From: Rhodobacter flavimaris
GTDB taxonomy: Bacteria > Pseudomonadota > Alphaproteobacteria > Rhodobacterales > Rhodobacteraceae
Reading direction: 5' to 3'
NCBI RefSeq assembly: GCF_021378075.1
Contig: NZ_JAJUOS010000002.1
Location: 248,001 to 312,000 of the forward strand
DNA: 64,000 bases
Shown: piece after piece, positions 37,239 through 48,892 of the stretch
Numbering within the stretch: position 1 is the stretch's first letter
How the letters are laid out: every line of letters starts with the position of its first letter
The notes under the pieces: generated by a model
Told to the model about the DNA's origin: nothing
The model's input: only the letters and a program-made list of their open reading frames with translations
The model's database searches: none
Made by a program: the position numbers and the translations under genes

Positions 37239-37457
37239 ATGACCATGACGACCGCCGAATTCGGCGCAGAGCTTGCGCACGCCACGGAAGAGCACAAGCA
37301 AATCAAAGCTTCGACCATGTACCTGCTCGCCCTGCTGATCCTCGTGATCACCGGCGCCATGGTTGCGGTCTTCGGCCTCGGCGGCCTGATCCTGACCGCT
37401 GTCGTCGCAAGCTGGGTGATCCTTGCGTTCCTCGTGCTGCTGACCGCGGGCGGCTGA
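37239..37457 (+). CDS. Small two-helix membrane protein
   Basis: A 72-residue protein: a short acidic N-terminus and two close hydrophobic segments (STMYLLALLILVITGAMVAVF; LILTAVVASWVILAFLVLL). The ATG at 37239 has GGGAG upstream. Not recognised; might be a small subunit or membrane adaptor. Confidence 0.7.
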   Translation: MTMTTAEFGAELAHATEEHKQIKASTMYLLALLILVITGAMVAVFGLGGLILTAVVASWVILAFLVLLTAGG

Positions 37458-37522
37458 TTGCCTCCCTCGCCTCTGGTCTTCCGCCGCGCCGCCGCTAGAA
37501 TGCGCGCAAACGGAGAATGCCC

Positions 37523-38728
37523 ATGGCCGAGCAAGCGATCCAGACCGACGTACTGATTTCCGGGGGCGGTGTGGCGGGCCTGACCGCAGCCGCCGCCTTC
37601 GGAGCGGCCGGTTTCACCACGATCTGCGTGGACCCGACCCGCCCGGTCACGACTGAGACCGACCCCGGTGCCGACCTGCGCACCACGGCGTTCCTACATC
37701 CGTCGCGCAAAGTGCTCGAAAGCTCGGGCCTGTGGGAGCGACTGGCCCCCTTCGCAGCCCCCCTTCAGATAATGCGGATCATCGACGCCGGCGGCGCCGA
37801 GTCCGAAGCCCGCCTGACCCGCGATTTCGACGCCTCGGATATCTCGGACGAACCCTTTGGCTGGAACCTCCCAAACTGGCTTCTGCGCCGCGAGATGGTG
37901 GCACGCCTTGCCGAGCTGCCGCTGGTCGATTTCCGCCCTGGTGTCGCGACCACCGGCCTTGTCACCCGCGAAACCGGGGCCGAGGTCACCCTGTCCGACG
38001 GAACCCGCGTCACCGCGCGTCTGGTCGTCGCCGCCGACGGGCGCAACTCGTTCATCCGCGAGGCATCGGGCATCCCCGTCAAGACCACGCGCTACGGCCA
38101 GAAGGCGCTTGCCTTCGCCGTCACCCACCCGGTTCCACACAACAACGTCTCGACCGAGATCCACCGCTCCGGCGGCCCTTTCACCCTCGTCCCCCTGCCC
38201 GACCGCGATGGCAGCCCCTCGTCGGCCATCGTCTGGATGGAACGCGGCGCCGAGGCCGAACGCCTCGCCGCCCTCCCCACAGATGAATTCGAAGCCGCGA
38301 TGAACGCGCGCTCAACCGGCGTCCTCGGGCAGCTCACCCTTGCGACCCGCCGCTCGGTCTGGCCGATGATGACGCAGATCGCGGCGAGCTTCACCGCGCA
38401 ACGCGTGGCACTCATCGCCGAGGCCGCCCATGTCATCCCGCCGATCGGTGCGCAGGGGCTGAACATGTCGCTCGCTGATCTCACCTGCCTGCTCGATCTG
38501 TGCGAAAAAGACCCCGCCCAGATCGGCGAGCCTGCCATGCTGGCGTCCTACAATCGCCGCCGCTGGCCCGAGGTCAAGGCGCGCGAAATTGGCATCGACC
38601 TGCTTAATCGCGCCTCGATGGTCGAGGCCCGCCCGCTCCGCGATCTGCGCGCGGCGGCCCTTGGTGCGCTCTACAGCCTCAAGCCCGTCCGCAAGACGCT
38701 GATGCGCGCCGGGCTGGGTGTACGCTAA
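37523..38728 (+). CDS. UbiH/UbiF-family FAD-dependent hydroxylase
   Basis: A 401-residue flavoprotein monooxygenase: the FAD-binding GGGVAGLTAAAAFG near the N-terminus, VVAADGRNSFIRE (second flavin motif), and VALIAEAAHVIPPIGAQGLNMSLAD, the typical ubiquinone hydroxylase C-terminal motif. It likely hydroxylates a ring position of the ubiquinone precursor. The ATG at 37523 is favoured over 37517 because CGGAG then has proper spacing. It ends at the nested inverted repeat that separates it from urtE. Confidence 0.9.
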   Translation: MAEQAIQTDVLISGGGVAGLTAAAAFGAAGFTTICVDPTRPVTTETDPGADLRTTAFLHPSRKVLESSGLWERLAPFAAPLQIMRIIDAGGAESEARLTRDFDASDISDEPFGWNLPNWLLRREMVARLAELPLVDFRPGVATTGLVTRETGAEVTLSDGTRVTARLVVAADGRNSFIREASGIPVKTTRYGQKALAFAVTHPVPHNNVSTEIHRSGGPFTLVPLPDRDGSPSSAIVWMERGAEAERLAALPTDEFEAAMNARSTGVLGQLTLATRRSVWPMMTQIAASFTAQRVALIAEAAHVIPPIGAQGLNMSLADLTCLLDLCEKDPAQIGEPAMLASYNRRRWPEVKAREIGIDLLNRASMVEARPLRDLRAAALGALYSLKPVRKTLMRAGLGVR

Positions 38729-38773
38729 ACTGACCGCGCAAGGGGGCGCTGCCCCCTCGGGCTACGCCCTTAC

Positions 38774-38839
38774 CCCCGGGATATTTGAACAAAGCCGAAA
38801 GGCGCACGCTCTTTCGGCTTTGCAATAAATATCCCGGGG
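38774..38839. terminator. Nested double inverted repeat, bidirectional terminator
   Basis: The outer stem CCCCGGGATATTT (38774-38786) matches AAATATCCCGGGG (38827-38839) perfectly. The inner stem AAAGCCGAAAG (38791-38801) matches CTTTCGGCTTT (38811-38821). It lies between the convergent ubiH-like and urtE genes, so it can stop transcription from both sides. Similar GC-rich palindromes are dispersed in Rhodobacterales genomes. Confidence 0.75.
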
Positions 38840-38873
38840 TGAATTCGACGCAGTCGAAGAGGGGCAGAGCCCC

Positions 38874-39569
38874 TCAGACGCTGACCACCTCGCGCAGGGC
38901 GTCGCGCGTCAGCGTTTCCTTCGTGCCTTCCATCGCCACAGCGCCGCGTTTGAGCACGTAGAAGCGGTCGCCGAGGTCATGGGCAAAGTCGAAATACTGC
39001 TCGACCAGGATGATCGCCATATCGCCCTTTTCGCGCAGGTAGCTGATTACCCGACCGATCTGCTGGATGATGTTGGGCTGGATGCCCTCGGTCGGTTCGT
39101 CCAGCAACAGGAGTTTCGGCTTGGTAAGCATCGCCCGTGCGATGGCCAACTGTTGTTGCTGGCCGCCCGACAGGTCGCCTCCGCGGCGGTGCAGGAACTC
39201 CTTCAGGATCGGGAACAGCTCGTAGATCTCATCGGGGATGAAATGCTCCGCGCGCGGCAGGCAGGCGAAGGCGGTCTCCATGTTCTCCTGCACAGTCAGG
39301 AGCGGGAAGATCATCCTCCCTTGCGGCACATAGCCCACGCCACGACGGGCCATGGCCTGCGGCGGAACCCGAGCAACGCTTTCGCCATCCAGGATCAGCT
39401 CGCCACCTGAGCGTGGATGAGTGCCCGAAATCGCCTTCAGCAGCGAAGTCTTGCCGACCCCGTTCGTGCCCATGATGCAGGTCACCTCGCCGGCGCGGGC
39501 CTCCATGTCGATCCCGTGCAGGATTTGCGAGCCGCCGTAATGGAGCGTCAGTCCCTTTGTTTGCAGCAT
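38874..39569 (-). CDS. urtE: Urea ABC transporter ATPase UrtE
   Basis: A 231-residue ABC ATPase: Walker A GTNGVGKTS, LSGGQQQQLAIARA signature, Walker B LLLLDEPTEGIQP and the H-loop. LivF-like, last gene of the urt operon. Starts 2 bases after the urtD stop. Confidence 0.93.
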   Translation of the reverse strand: MLQTKGLTLHYGGSQILHGIDMEARAGEVTCIMGTNGVGKTSLLKAISGTHPRSGGELILDGESVARVPPQAMARRGVGYVPQGRMIFPLLTVQENMETAFACLPRAEHFIPDEIYELFPILKEFLHRRGGDLSGGQQQQLAIARAMLTKPKLLLLDEPTEGIQPNIIQQIGRVISYLREKGDMAIILVEQYFDFAHDLGDRFYVLKRGAVAMEGTKETLTRDALREVVSV

Positions 39570-39571
39570 TC

Positions 39572-40312
39572 CTATCGCCCCAGATAAACTTCGATGACCT
39601 GCGGATTGGCCGTGACGTGATCAAGCGAGCCTTCGGCCAGAACCGAGCCCTCGTGCAGCACGGTCACCTTGCAGTTCAGCCGCCGCACGAATTCCATGTC
39701 ATGCTCGACCACCACGACCGCGCGGGTCTTGGCCAGTTCAACGAGCAGCGCCGTTGTCTGCTCGCGCTCGGCCAGCGTCATGCCCGCAGCGGGTTCGTCG
39801 ACCAGCAGCAGGCGCGGCTCCTGCGCGAGCAACATGCCGATTTCGAGCCATTGCTTTTGACCATGCGACAGCTCACCTGACTTGCGCTCAAGCTGATCGC
39901 CCAGGCCGACCTCGGTCGCCAGCGCCTCGACCCGTGCGTGATCTAGGGCAGCCGCGCGCCAGAACAGCACCTTCCAGGGGCTGCGATTGGCCTTGAGCGC
40001 CATCATCAGGTTCTCGGCCACAGACTGATCCTCGAACACGGTCGGGCGCTGGAACTTGCGCCCGATGCCTGCCCGTGCTATCTGCGCCTCGTTCATGCGC
40101 AGCAGGTTCACAGACCGCTCGCCCCAGAGCACGCGACCCTCGTTTGGGCGGGTCTTGCCGGTGACGATATCCATGAAGGTCGTCTTGCCTGCCCCGTTCG
40201 GGCCGATCACCGCGCGCAGTTCTGCCTCGGCGATCGAAAAGCTCAGATTGTTGATCGCCCGGAAGCCGTCGAAAGTGACAGAGATACCGGACACTTCGAG
40301 AAGCTGGCTCAT
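39572..40312 (-). CDS. urtD: Urea ABC transporter ATPase UrtD
   Basis: A 246-residue ABC ATPase: Walker A GPNGAGKTT, GELSHGQKQWLEI signature, Walker B LLLVDEPAAGMT, LivG-like insert (GRKFQRPTVFEDQSV). It overlaps urtC by 4 bases. Together with UrtE it energises urea import. Confidence 0.93.
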   Translation of the reverse strand: MSQLLEVSGISVTFDGFRAINNLSFSIAEAELRAVIGPNGAGKTTFMDIVTGKTRPNEGRVLWGERSVNLLRMNEAQIARAGIGRKFQRPTVFEDQSVAENLMMALKANRSPWKVLFWRAAALDHARVEALATEVGLGDQLERKSGELSHGQKQWLEIGMLLAQEPRLLLVDEPAAGMTLAEREQTTALLVELAKTRAVVVVEHDMEFVRRLNCKVTVLHEGSVLAEGSLDHVTANPQVIEVYLGR

Positions 40313-41538
40313 TCCACCGCCTCCTGTTCACGCAGCGATCCGTCGCTTGGCCCCATTGGCGTGCCGCCGCGCTTGGGCGGGCGCAGGCCTTGGAAAAGAT
40401 CGACCAGACCGGCCAGCCCCTTCGGCGCAAACAGCGTCACCAGCACGAAGCTGAGGCCCAGAAGCACCGACCACCAATCGACCCATTTGACCGTGTAGAA
40501 GCCAAGGTTCAGATCGGGCGCGCGCCCACCGGTGAACCAGGTCGAGACGAGCGAGACGAACGCCGCGCCGACCACCGCGCCGTAAAGCCGCCCGCGCCCG
40601 CCAATCGCCACCCAGACCGCGAGGTAGATCGAGGCGATCGGGGCCATTTCGGCCGGGTTGATGATGCCCGCCTGCGGGTAATAAAGCGCACCCGCGATGG
40701 CCGCGATCACGGCGGTCAGGGTGAATACGAAAAGCTTGTAGCCCTCGACCGAGTAGCCAAGGAAGCGCACCCGCGCCTCGTCATCGCGGATCCCGCGAAT
40801 GACCGAGCCGAACTTGCCCGATACGATGAAGGCGGCGACCAGATAGCCCAGACCAAGCGCCAGCGCCGAGACCCAGAGGAACCACACCGACAGCGCATCC
40901 TGCCCCACGGCATCGAGGCCGGGGATGTTTTGCAGACCCGAAAGGCCGTTATTGCCGCGCAAGCCGCTGTCGTTCTGGAAGAGGTAGAGCGAGAGCGCCA
41001 GCGTCATCGCCTGGGTCAGGATCGACAGATACACCCCCGTCACGCGCGACTTGAACGCGAGCCAGCCGAAGACGAAGGCCAGAATCCCCGGCACCAGCAC
41101 CACCAGCGCCAGCTGTGCCGGAAGCGATCCGGCAAGGCTCCAGACGGCAGGCAATTCGCTTGCCCCAACCACGCCGAAGATCTGCGTGGCGATGGCGTCT
41201 TGCAGCTCTTGCGGGGTCATCGGCAACACGCCCCCGGCCGAGCTGAGCACGATCTCGCGGGTGCGGGCATACATCAGCCACATGCCGACCATGTAGCCGC
41301 CAAGCCCGAAGAAGGCGAAATGCCCAAGGCTCAGGATGCCCGTATAGCCCCAGATCAGGTCCATCGCGATGGCGATCAGGCACAGGCACAGCGTTTTGCC
41401 GAGCGTCTTGACCATCGAGGTCGAGATGACGCCGCTGCCATAAGCCTCGGACAGGAAGGTCACGCCAAGGGTGAAGACCGCAAGGATCAGGATGAAGGTC
41501 AGAACCGAGGGGTTCTTGGACAGAAAACCGGGTTTCAT
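40309..41538 (-). CDS. urtC: Urea ABC transporter permease UrtC
   Basis: A 409-residue LivM-type permease with eight or more membrane helices, the family GYTGILSLGHFAFFGLGGY motif and SVIRGIRDDEARVRFLGY cytosolic coupling loop. It forms the channel with UrtB. Confidence 0.93.
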   Translation of the reverse strand: MKPGFLSKNPSVLTFILILAVFTLGVTFLSEAYGSGVISTSMVKTLGKTLCLCLIAIAMDLIWGYTGILSLGHFAFFGLGGYMVGMWLMYARTREIVLSSAGGVLPMTPQELQDAIATQIFGVVGASELPAVWSLAGSLPAQLALVVLVPGILAFVFGWLAFKSRVTGVYLSILTQAMTLALSLYLFQNDSGLRGNNGLSGLQNIPGLDAVGQDALSVWFLWVSALALGLGYLVAAFIVSGKFGSVIRGIRDDEARVRFLGYSVEGYKLFVFTLTAVIAAIAGALYYPQAGIINPAEMAPIASIYLAVWVAIGGRGRLYGAVVGAAFVSLVSTWFTGGRAPDLNLGFYTVKWVDWWSVLLGLSFVLVTLFAPKGLAGLVDLFQGLRPPKRGGTPMGPSDGSLREQEAVE

Positions 41539-41541
41539 GGC

Positions 41542-43530
41542 TCAATCCCCCGCGGCCCGGCCCTTGAGCGCGATGATCCCGCGCGGCCGGAACTGGATGA
41601 AAACGATGATGAACAGGATCATGTAGGTCTGCGCCGCCAGCGTGTTCGACGGGTTCAGCCACTCGATCCCCTTTTGCAGCGTGCCGATCAGGGTAGCGCC
41701 CGCGAGCGTACCCCAGATATTGCCCACGCCGCCCACGACGACCGTCATGAAGCTTTGCACGATGTAGTCGGACCCCAGCTCGGAAGTCACCTTGGCGAAC
41801 AGCCCGATGGCGACGCCCGCAATTCCGGCGATGCCCGAGCCAAGCCCGAAGGTCAGCATGTTGATCTTGTCGGGGTTGATCCCCATCGAGGCCGCCATCG
41901 AGGGGTTTTGCGTGACTGCGCGTACCTCAAGCCCCAGCCGGGTGCGCTTCATCACGAAGAGGAAGATCCCTAGGAAGACCAGCGCCAGAACGAAGATCGC
42001 GATGCGGATATAGCTGATCGAGACCACGTCATTGAGCACCCAGGCCCCGTCAAGCCACGAGGGCGCCGTCAGCGGGCGGGCCTGCGTGCCGAAGATGTTC
42101 TTGAAGATCTGCTGCAACGCGATCGAGATGCCGAAAGTGGCCAGCAGCGTCTCAAGCGGGCGCTTGTAGAGGTGACGGATCACCAGCCGCTCCATCGTCA
42201 CGCCTGCAAGAAAGGTCACCGCGAAGGCCAGCGGCAGCGCGACCAGGATCGAAGTCGTGTAATCCGAGATATAGAGCTGCACGACATAGCCGGTATAGGC
42301 GCCCATTGTGATGAACTCGCCATGCGCCATGTTGATCACGCCCATCACGCCAAAGGTGATGGCAAGGCCGATGGCGGCGAGGAAGTAGATCGAGGCGAGA
42401 GACAGCGCATCGAGGCCGAGGTCGGCGGCCTGCATGACGCCCACCTTCATCTCGATCCCCTTCATCGCCTCTCTGGCGGCGGTTGTGACGGCGGCGTCGG
42501 GTTCCGCGTAAAGATCGGCGTAGCGATGCGCGGCGACGGCGGCAGTAACCTCGTCATCGGTCGCGCCCGCGGGCACCTTTCCGGCCTGCTCAAGCGCGGT
42601 ATAGGCCGCGTCGCGCCGCGCGGGGTCATCAAGTTCCGCGACCGGGATGCCTGCAACCGCGCCATTCTCGACATTGGCCTCAAGCGCCGCGCGCAAGGCC
42701 GCGCGGGTCAGCCGCGCGGGCGCAAGCCCCTCGGCCACGAGGATGGCATAGGCCTCTTCTTCGTTGATATGGCGGCCAGGGCGCAGTTCTTCGGCGATAT
42801 TACCCTCGGGCGCGCCCTTGAACGCCTTGCGGGTGGTGACCAAGAGCGGGTTGATCGCGCCGCGCAAATCCAGCCCGAGGTCCGAGCCGAAGCCCTCAAT
42901 CGCGGCCACGCGACGCTCGGTCGAGATGCCGTAGCGGATGGTCAGAAGCCCCTCGAGGCGTTCCTTCTGCGCGCGGATGGCCGGGTCGGTCTCGTTGTCG
43001 ATGGCGGCGCGCAGCGGCTCGATATGCTCGGCCCCGCCATCGCGCGCCAACGAATCCAGCGCGGCGCGGCGCTTGGCCGGATCGGGGTCGTTCAACTGGA
43101 ACTCGACCAGCGCCGAGGCGATCAGACCGCGCACGCCCGAGTTGGGCTTGAGTTCCGAAATCTCGGATTTCGGTGCCGTGCCCGCATCGGCCCCGGTCGC
43201 CGGGTCGGTCAGCGCATAGCCGTCCTTGGTCTTCTCGATGAGGAAGAAGGCGCCATCGGCGCGCTGGCCCACGCGCTTGTCGGCCCAGGCCTCCAGAAAC
43301 GCGGGCGCGCCCGGCCCTGCGGCACCGATGGCCGCGATCACGGGGCCGATGGTCTGACGCGAGGGCTTGGCAATCTGATCCGCATTCTCGGCCAAGACGG
43401 CGGCCAACCCGGTCAGCGCGGGGGCCTCGACAGTTTCGACCGGAACGGGTGTTTGGGGTGCGCTATCCTGCGCGAAGGTGGGTAGCGCGAGGCAAAGGCT
43501 TGCCGTCAGCGCGAGTAAGGTGGTGCGCAT
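41542..43530 (-). CDS. urtB: Urea ABC transporter permease UrtB
   Basis: A 662-residue protein: signal peptide (LALTASLCLALPTFA), then about 310 residues of periplasmic helical repeats, then the LivH-type permease (about residues 360-660; VINMAHGEFITMGAYTGY). The long periplasmic N-terminus is usual for UrtB and may meet the binding protein UrtA. The start at 43530 is chosen because it gives the signal peptide; the in-frame extension upstream looks non-coding. Confidence 0.93.
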   Translation of the reverse strand: MRTTLLALTASLCLALPTFAQDSAPQTPVPVETVEAPALTGLAAVLAENADQIAKPSRQTIGPVIAAIGAAGPGAPAFLEAWADKRVGQRADGAFFLIEKTKDGYALTDPATGADAGTAPKSEISELKPNSGVRGLIASALVEFQLNDPDPAKRRAALDSLARDGGAEHIEPLRAAIDNETDPAIRAQKERLEGLLTIRYGISTERRVAAIEGFGSDLGLDLRGAINPLLVTTRKAFKGAPEGNIAEELRPGRHINEEEAYAILVAEGLAPARLTRAALRAALEANVENGAVAGIPVAELDDPARRDAAYTALEQAGKVPAGATDDEVTAAVAAHRYADLYAEPDAAVTTAAREAMKGIEMKVGVMQAADLGLDALSLASIYFLAAIGLAITFGVMGVINMAHGEFITMGAYTGYVVQLYISDYTTSILVALPLAFAVTFLAGVTMERLVIRHLYKRPLETLLATFGISIALQQIFKNIFGTQARPLTAPSWLDGAWVLNDVVSISYIRIAIFVLALVFLGIFLFVMKRTRLGLEVRAVTQNPSMAASMGINPDKINMLTFGLGSGIAGIAGVAIGLFAKVTSELGSDYIVQSFMTVVVGGVGNIWGTLAGATLIGTLQKGIEWLNPSNTLAAQTYMILFIIVFIQFRPRGIIALKGRAAGD

Positions 43531-43591
43531 TCCTGCCCCCAAGGGAAGTCGGTGGCGGGAGGGGGCGAACCCCCTCCCCTGTCTCACGAAA

Positions 43592-44875
43592 TCAGTAGTT
43601 CGATTTCAGCTGGACGCAGGTCTTGGTCTCGGTGTTGTACATCCCGCACTTGAGATCTTTCCAATCCGATTCCAGCACGGCCGATTCCGGCAGGAAGTCG
43701 GTCCAGGCATCGCCCGGAACCGGGTCGGTCTGCGAGATGATGTCGAACTGGCCGTCATCCTTGATCTCGCCGATCAGCACCGGCTTGGTCAGGTGGTGGT
43801 TCGGCAGCATCTCGGCCTCGGAACCGGTCAGGTTCGGGAACTTCTGGCCGATCATCGCATCCGAAACGGCGTCAACCTCGGTGGTTCCGGCCTGCTCGAC
43901 GGCATTCACCCACATGTTGAAGCCGATATAGGTGGCTTCCATCGGGTCGTTGGTCACGCGCTCTTCGCCCATGGTGGCTTTCCACGCCTTGACGAATTCC
44001 TCGTTCGCGGCGCTTTCGGCCGACTGGAAGTAGTTCCAGGCCGCCAGGTGACCTACGAGGTTGGTGGTGTCGAGACCCGACAGCTCTTCCTCGCCCACCG
44101 AGAAGGCGACAACCGGGATATCGTCGGCCGAGATACCGGCAGCGGCGAGTTCCTTGTAGAAGCCGATGTTGGCATCGCCGTTGATGGTCGAGATCACGCC
44201 GACCTTCTTGCCGTCCGCGCCAAGCGCCTTGACGTCAGCCACGATCTTCGACCAGTCCGAGTGACCGAAGGGCGTGTAGTTCACGAAGATATCCTCTTTC
44301 GCGATGCCCTTTTGCTGCAGGTAGGACTCGAGGATGTTGTTCGTGGTGCGCGGATAGACGTAGTCGGTGCCGAGCAGCGCGAACTTCTCGACGCCAAGCT
44401 CTTCGAGGAAGTAATCCACCGCCGGGATCGCCTGCTGGTTCGGCGCGGCGCCGGTGTAGAACACGTTCTTCGACGATTCCTCACCCTCGTACTGGACCGG
44501 GTAGAAGAGCAGGCCGTTCAGTTCCTCGATCACCGGCAGAACCGACTTGCGCGACACCGAGGTCCAGCAGCCGAAGATCACGTCGACATCGTTCACGGTC
44601 AGCAGCTCACGCGCCTTTTCAGCGAACAGCGGCCAGTCCGAAGCCGGGTCAACCACGACGGCCTCAAGCTGCTTGCCCAGGATGCCGCCCTTCTTGTTCT
44701 GCTCGTCGATCATCATCAGGACGGTGTCCTTCAGAGTCGTCTCCGAGATGGCCATGGTGCCGGTCAGCGAGTGCAGCACGCCCACCTTGATCGTGTCGCC
44801 CTCGGCCAGCGCGCCGCCCGCCGTGAAGAGCGTGGCCATTGCGGCGCTGAGCATGTATTTGCGGATCCCTGTCAT
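43592..44875 (-). CDS. urtA: Urea-binding protein UrtA
   Basis: A 427-residue periplasmic solute-binding protein with signal peptide (MTGIRKYMLSAAMATLFTAG, cleavage near ALAEG). Family features: KVGVLHSLTGTMAISETT, FGCWTSVSRKSVLPV, FYTGAAPNQQ and NYFQS, the UrtA/amide-binding pattern. Usually induced by nitrogen limitation. About 240 bases separate it from ureG, so it may have its own promoter. Confidence 0.94.
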   Translation of the reverse strand: MTGIRKYMLSAAMATLFTAGGALAEGDTIKVGVLHSLTGTMAISETTLKDTVLMMIDEQNKKGGILGKQLEAVVVDPASDWPLFAEKARELLTVNDVDVIFGCWTSVSRKSVLPVIEELNGLLFYPVQYEGEESSKNVFYTGAAPNQQAIPAVDYFLEELGVEKFALLGTDYVYPRTTNNILESYLQQKGIAKEDIFVNYTPFGHSDWSKIVADVKALGADGKKVGVISTINGDANIGFYKELAAAGISADDIPVVAFSVGEEELSGLDTTNLVGHLAAWNYFQSAESAANEEFVKAWKATMGEERVTNDPMEATYIGFNMWVNAVEQAGTTEVDAVSDAMIGQKFPNLTGSEAEMLPNHHLTKPVLIGEIKDDGQFDIISQTDPVPGDAWTDFLPESAVLESDWKDLKCGMYNTETKTCVQLKSNY

Positions 44876-45114
44876 TTCTGTCCCTCGTTCTGTTCGGCGT
44901 CCCTGTCCCTGCGACGGGCGGCGAATGTGGCAGCTTTTTTCCGTGCGACCTCGCGTCGCGCACCTAGGGAACCCTTGCCGCAGCGCAGCAGCAAGCATCG
45001 GCGACCACTGGATAACCGACCCGCGCACGGCCCGGTTGATTTTGCAAAAAATTTGGGCAGCACCATCGGCACCGCCCAATTATTGACCTCAGGAATGAGA
45101 TATCTGTCGCGAAT

Positions 45115-45750
45115 CTATCCCGAATGGTCGCTCAAAACCGCCAGTTTGAGCCCCCCTTCGCGCTCCAGAAAGCTCACGATTTCAGCAACGCCCTTCCCCT
45201 GCCGCAGCTGCGCAAGCACATAAGGGCGCGGCCCGCGCGCCGTTTTGGTGTCACTTTCCAGCAGGGTCACATCCACGCCCACGTAAGGCGCAAGGTCGGT
45301 CTTGTTCACCACGAGAAGGTCTGAGCGTGTCACCCCCGGCCCTCGCTTGCGCGGAATGTCCTGCCCGGCGGCCGTGTCGATCACATAGATCGTCAGGTCG
45401 GCCAGTTCCGGGCTGAAGGTGGCCGCAAGGTTGTCGCCCCCGCTCTCGATCAGCACGAGATCGAGATCGGGAAAGGCCCGGTTCAGATCGGCGATGGCCG
45501 CGAGGTTGATCGAGGCATCCTCGCGGATCGCGGTATGCGGGCAGCCCCCAGTCTCGACGCCCCGGATCCGCTCGGCAGGCAGGACCTGCGCACGCATCAG
45601 CGCCTCGGCATCCTCGCGCGTATAGATGTCATTCGTCACCACCGCCATTGAGCAGCGATGGGCCAGCGCGCGGCAAAGCTGCTCGGTCAGGGTGGTCTTG
45701 CCTACACCCACCGGGCCGCCAATGCCCACGCGCAAGGGTCCGTTCGTCAT
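45115..45750 (-). CDS. ureG: Urease accessory GTPase UreG
   Basis: A 211-residue SIMIBI GTPase: P-loop [27 protein letters not shown] (the Cys-Pro-His nickel motif), ESGGDNLAA and VNKTDLAP. It delivers nickel to urease with UreE, UreF and UreD. Overlaps ureF by 4 bases. Confidence 0.96.
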   Translation of the reverse strand: MTNGPLRVGIGGPVGVGKTTLTEQLCRALAHRCSMAVVTNDIYTREDAEALMRAQVLPAERIRGVETGGCPHTAIREDASINLAAIADLNRAFPDLDLVLIESGGDNLAATFSPELADLTIYVIDTAAGQDIPRKRGPGVTRSDLLVVNKTDLAPYVGVDVTLLESDTKTARGPRPYVLAQLRQGKGVAEIVSFLEREGGLKLAVLSDHSG

Positions 45751-46391
45751 GTCTTGAAGATCCTTACGTCCAGAGTTTCATGCGCCATCGCCCCAATCTC
45801 GGCCCGGAACGCCGACGAGGCAAGGCGGTCGGTACCAGCGCCGGTGGCACGGGTGGCAATCTCGGCGATGACGCCATGCAACCCCGCCAGCACGCGCTGC
45901 CCCGCCGATTGTCCCAAAGGGATAAATCTGACCCCCGCCGAAACGAGGTTGGAGGCGAAAGAATGCAGGAAAAGTGCAATGACCTGTTGCGGCTCCAGCC
46001 CCAGATCGCGCGCGGCCATACCAACGGCCACCGGCAATAGTGCAGCTATCGGCACCCCACCGGTCATCTCGGCGCGCGCCTTGGCGAAGGCCGCGCCCTG
46101 CTCTTCGGTCTCGCGCAGGCGCTCGGCCGAACCGGCCAAAGCGCGGGCGATGCCCGACAGTTCCTCGGCATTCTCACCGCGCAGGGTGCAGGCCAGCAGC
46201 ACCGCGTCATTCCATCCCGCGCCGCGCGTCAGAATGTCGGTCAGCCATTCGGCCAACCCGTCCTCGCCGCGCACCTCACCGGCGGCAATCGCATGCTCCA
46301 GCCCGTGGCTATAGGCGAAGGCCCCGGTCGGGAAGGCTGGCGAGAGCCACTGAACAAGGCTCAGCAGCGCAAAGGGATCAGGCGTGGACAT
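45747..46391 (-). CDS. ureF: Urease accessory protein UreF
   Basis: A 214-residue all-helical chaperone: [18 protein letters not shown] is the family signature, with [18 protein letters not shown] later. It couples UreG to the apo-urease complex. Starts inside the end of ureE (14-base overlap). Confidence 0.94.
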   Translation of the reverse strand: MSTPDPFALLSLVQWLSPAFPTGAFAYSHGLEHAIAAGEVRGEDGLAEWLTDILTRGAGWNDAVLLACTLRGENAEELSGIARALAGSAERLRETEEQGAAFAKARAEMTGGVPIAALLPVAVGMAARDLGLEPQQVIALFLHSFASNLVSAGVRFIPLGQSAGQRVLAGLHGVIAEIATRATGAGTDRLASSAFRAEIGAMAHETLDVRIFKT

Positions 46392-46872
46392 GGAACTGGC
46401 CCGGCCCATGCGAATGGCCGTGCCCGTGGTCATGCCCCATGGTCCGGCCCATGCCATAGGCGCCGCCCTCGGGCTGGAACGGCTCGACCGAGGCCGAAAC
46501 CCTCGCGCCAAGCCCGCGCAGCATCCCTTCAAGGACGTGGTCAGCGCGGATCACCAGCCGGTCTTTCTCGATCTGACAGGGCGTGTGGCGGTTGCCGATG
46601 TGCCAGGCCAGACGCGGCAGATCGCCGGTGATGACCAGCACGGGCTCCAGCGCCGGGCGCACCTCGACGAAGCAGCCATCTTCGAGCACGAAAGCCTCGC
46701 CGCCAGTCAGGTTCGTGACCTCGGGCAGATCCACCAGAAACCCCGCACCCGAGGCCGTCACCAGCCGCTTGCGGCGCAGGAAGCGCCCCTCGTAATCCAG
46801 CGCCACCTGCTCTGCCGCACCTTGCCACTGGCCTTTGGCGGCCACCCGCGTCGCCTTGGGAAGATCGGTCAT
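46378..46872 (-). CDS. ureE: Urease nickel metallochaperone UreE
   Basis: A 164-residue nickel carrier with a His-rich tail ([20 protein letters not shown]). The core IGNRHTPCQI is the usual dimer nickel site region. Overlaps ureF. Confidence 0.95.
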   Translation of the reverse strand: MTDLPKATRVAAKGQWQGAAEQVALDYEGRFLRRKRLVTASGAGFLVDLPEVTNLTGGEAFVLEDGCFVEVRPALEPVLVITGDLPRLAWHIGNRHTPCQIEKDRLVIRADHVLEGMLRGLGARVSASVEPFQPEGGAYGMGRTMGHDHGHGHSHGPGQFHVHA

Positions 46873-46880
46873 GTCAAACC

Positions 46881-48586
<1,706 letters not shown>

Positions 48587-48587
<1 letters not shown>

Positions 48588-48892
48588 CAGAGTTCCCCCA
48601 TCACTTTCTGGTTGAAACCAAAGACCTTGCGGGCGCCGCCATAGGGCACCAGACGAACCTCGCGGCTCTGGCCGGGCTCGAACCGCACGGCGGTGCCGGC
48701 GGCGATGTCCAGTCGGTATCCCCGCGCGGCCTCGCGGTCAAAGCTGAGGCCCGGGTTCGTCTCGGCGAAATGGTAATGCGAGCCCACCTGCACCGGGCGG
48801 TCGCCCGTATTGGCCACCATCAGCGTGATCGCCTCGGCACCCTCATTCAGGGTGATGTCGCCCTCGGCCGAGAAAATCTCGCCGGGGATCAT
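48587..48892 (-). CDS. ureB: Urease beta subunit
   Basis: A 101-residue beta subunit, standard length for separate A/B/C ureases: [24 protein letters not shown] and [15 protein letters not shown] are the family motifs. Confidence 0.96.

Noticed and set aside
40390-41973. A 527-codon plus-strand frame opposite urtC/urtB
   Set aside because: It is a charged antisense shadow; the minus strand encodes unmistakable UrtC and UrtB.
41542-43530. UrtB as a novel fusion because of its long N-terminus
   Set aside because: Extended periplasmic N-termini are normal for UrtB of this group.
43478-45223. A 581-codon plus-strand frame opposite urtA
   Set aside because: Antisense shadow of urtA and the adjacent ureG end; no family features.
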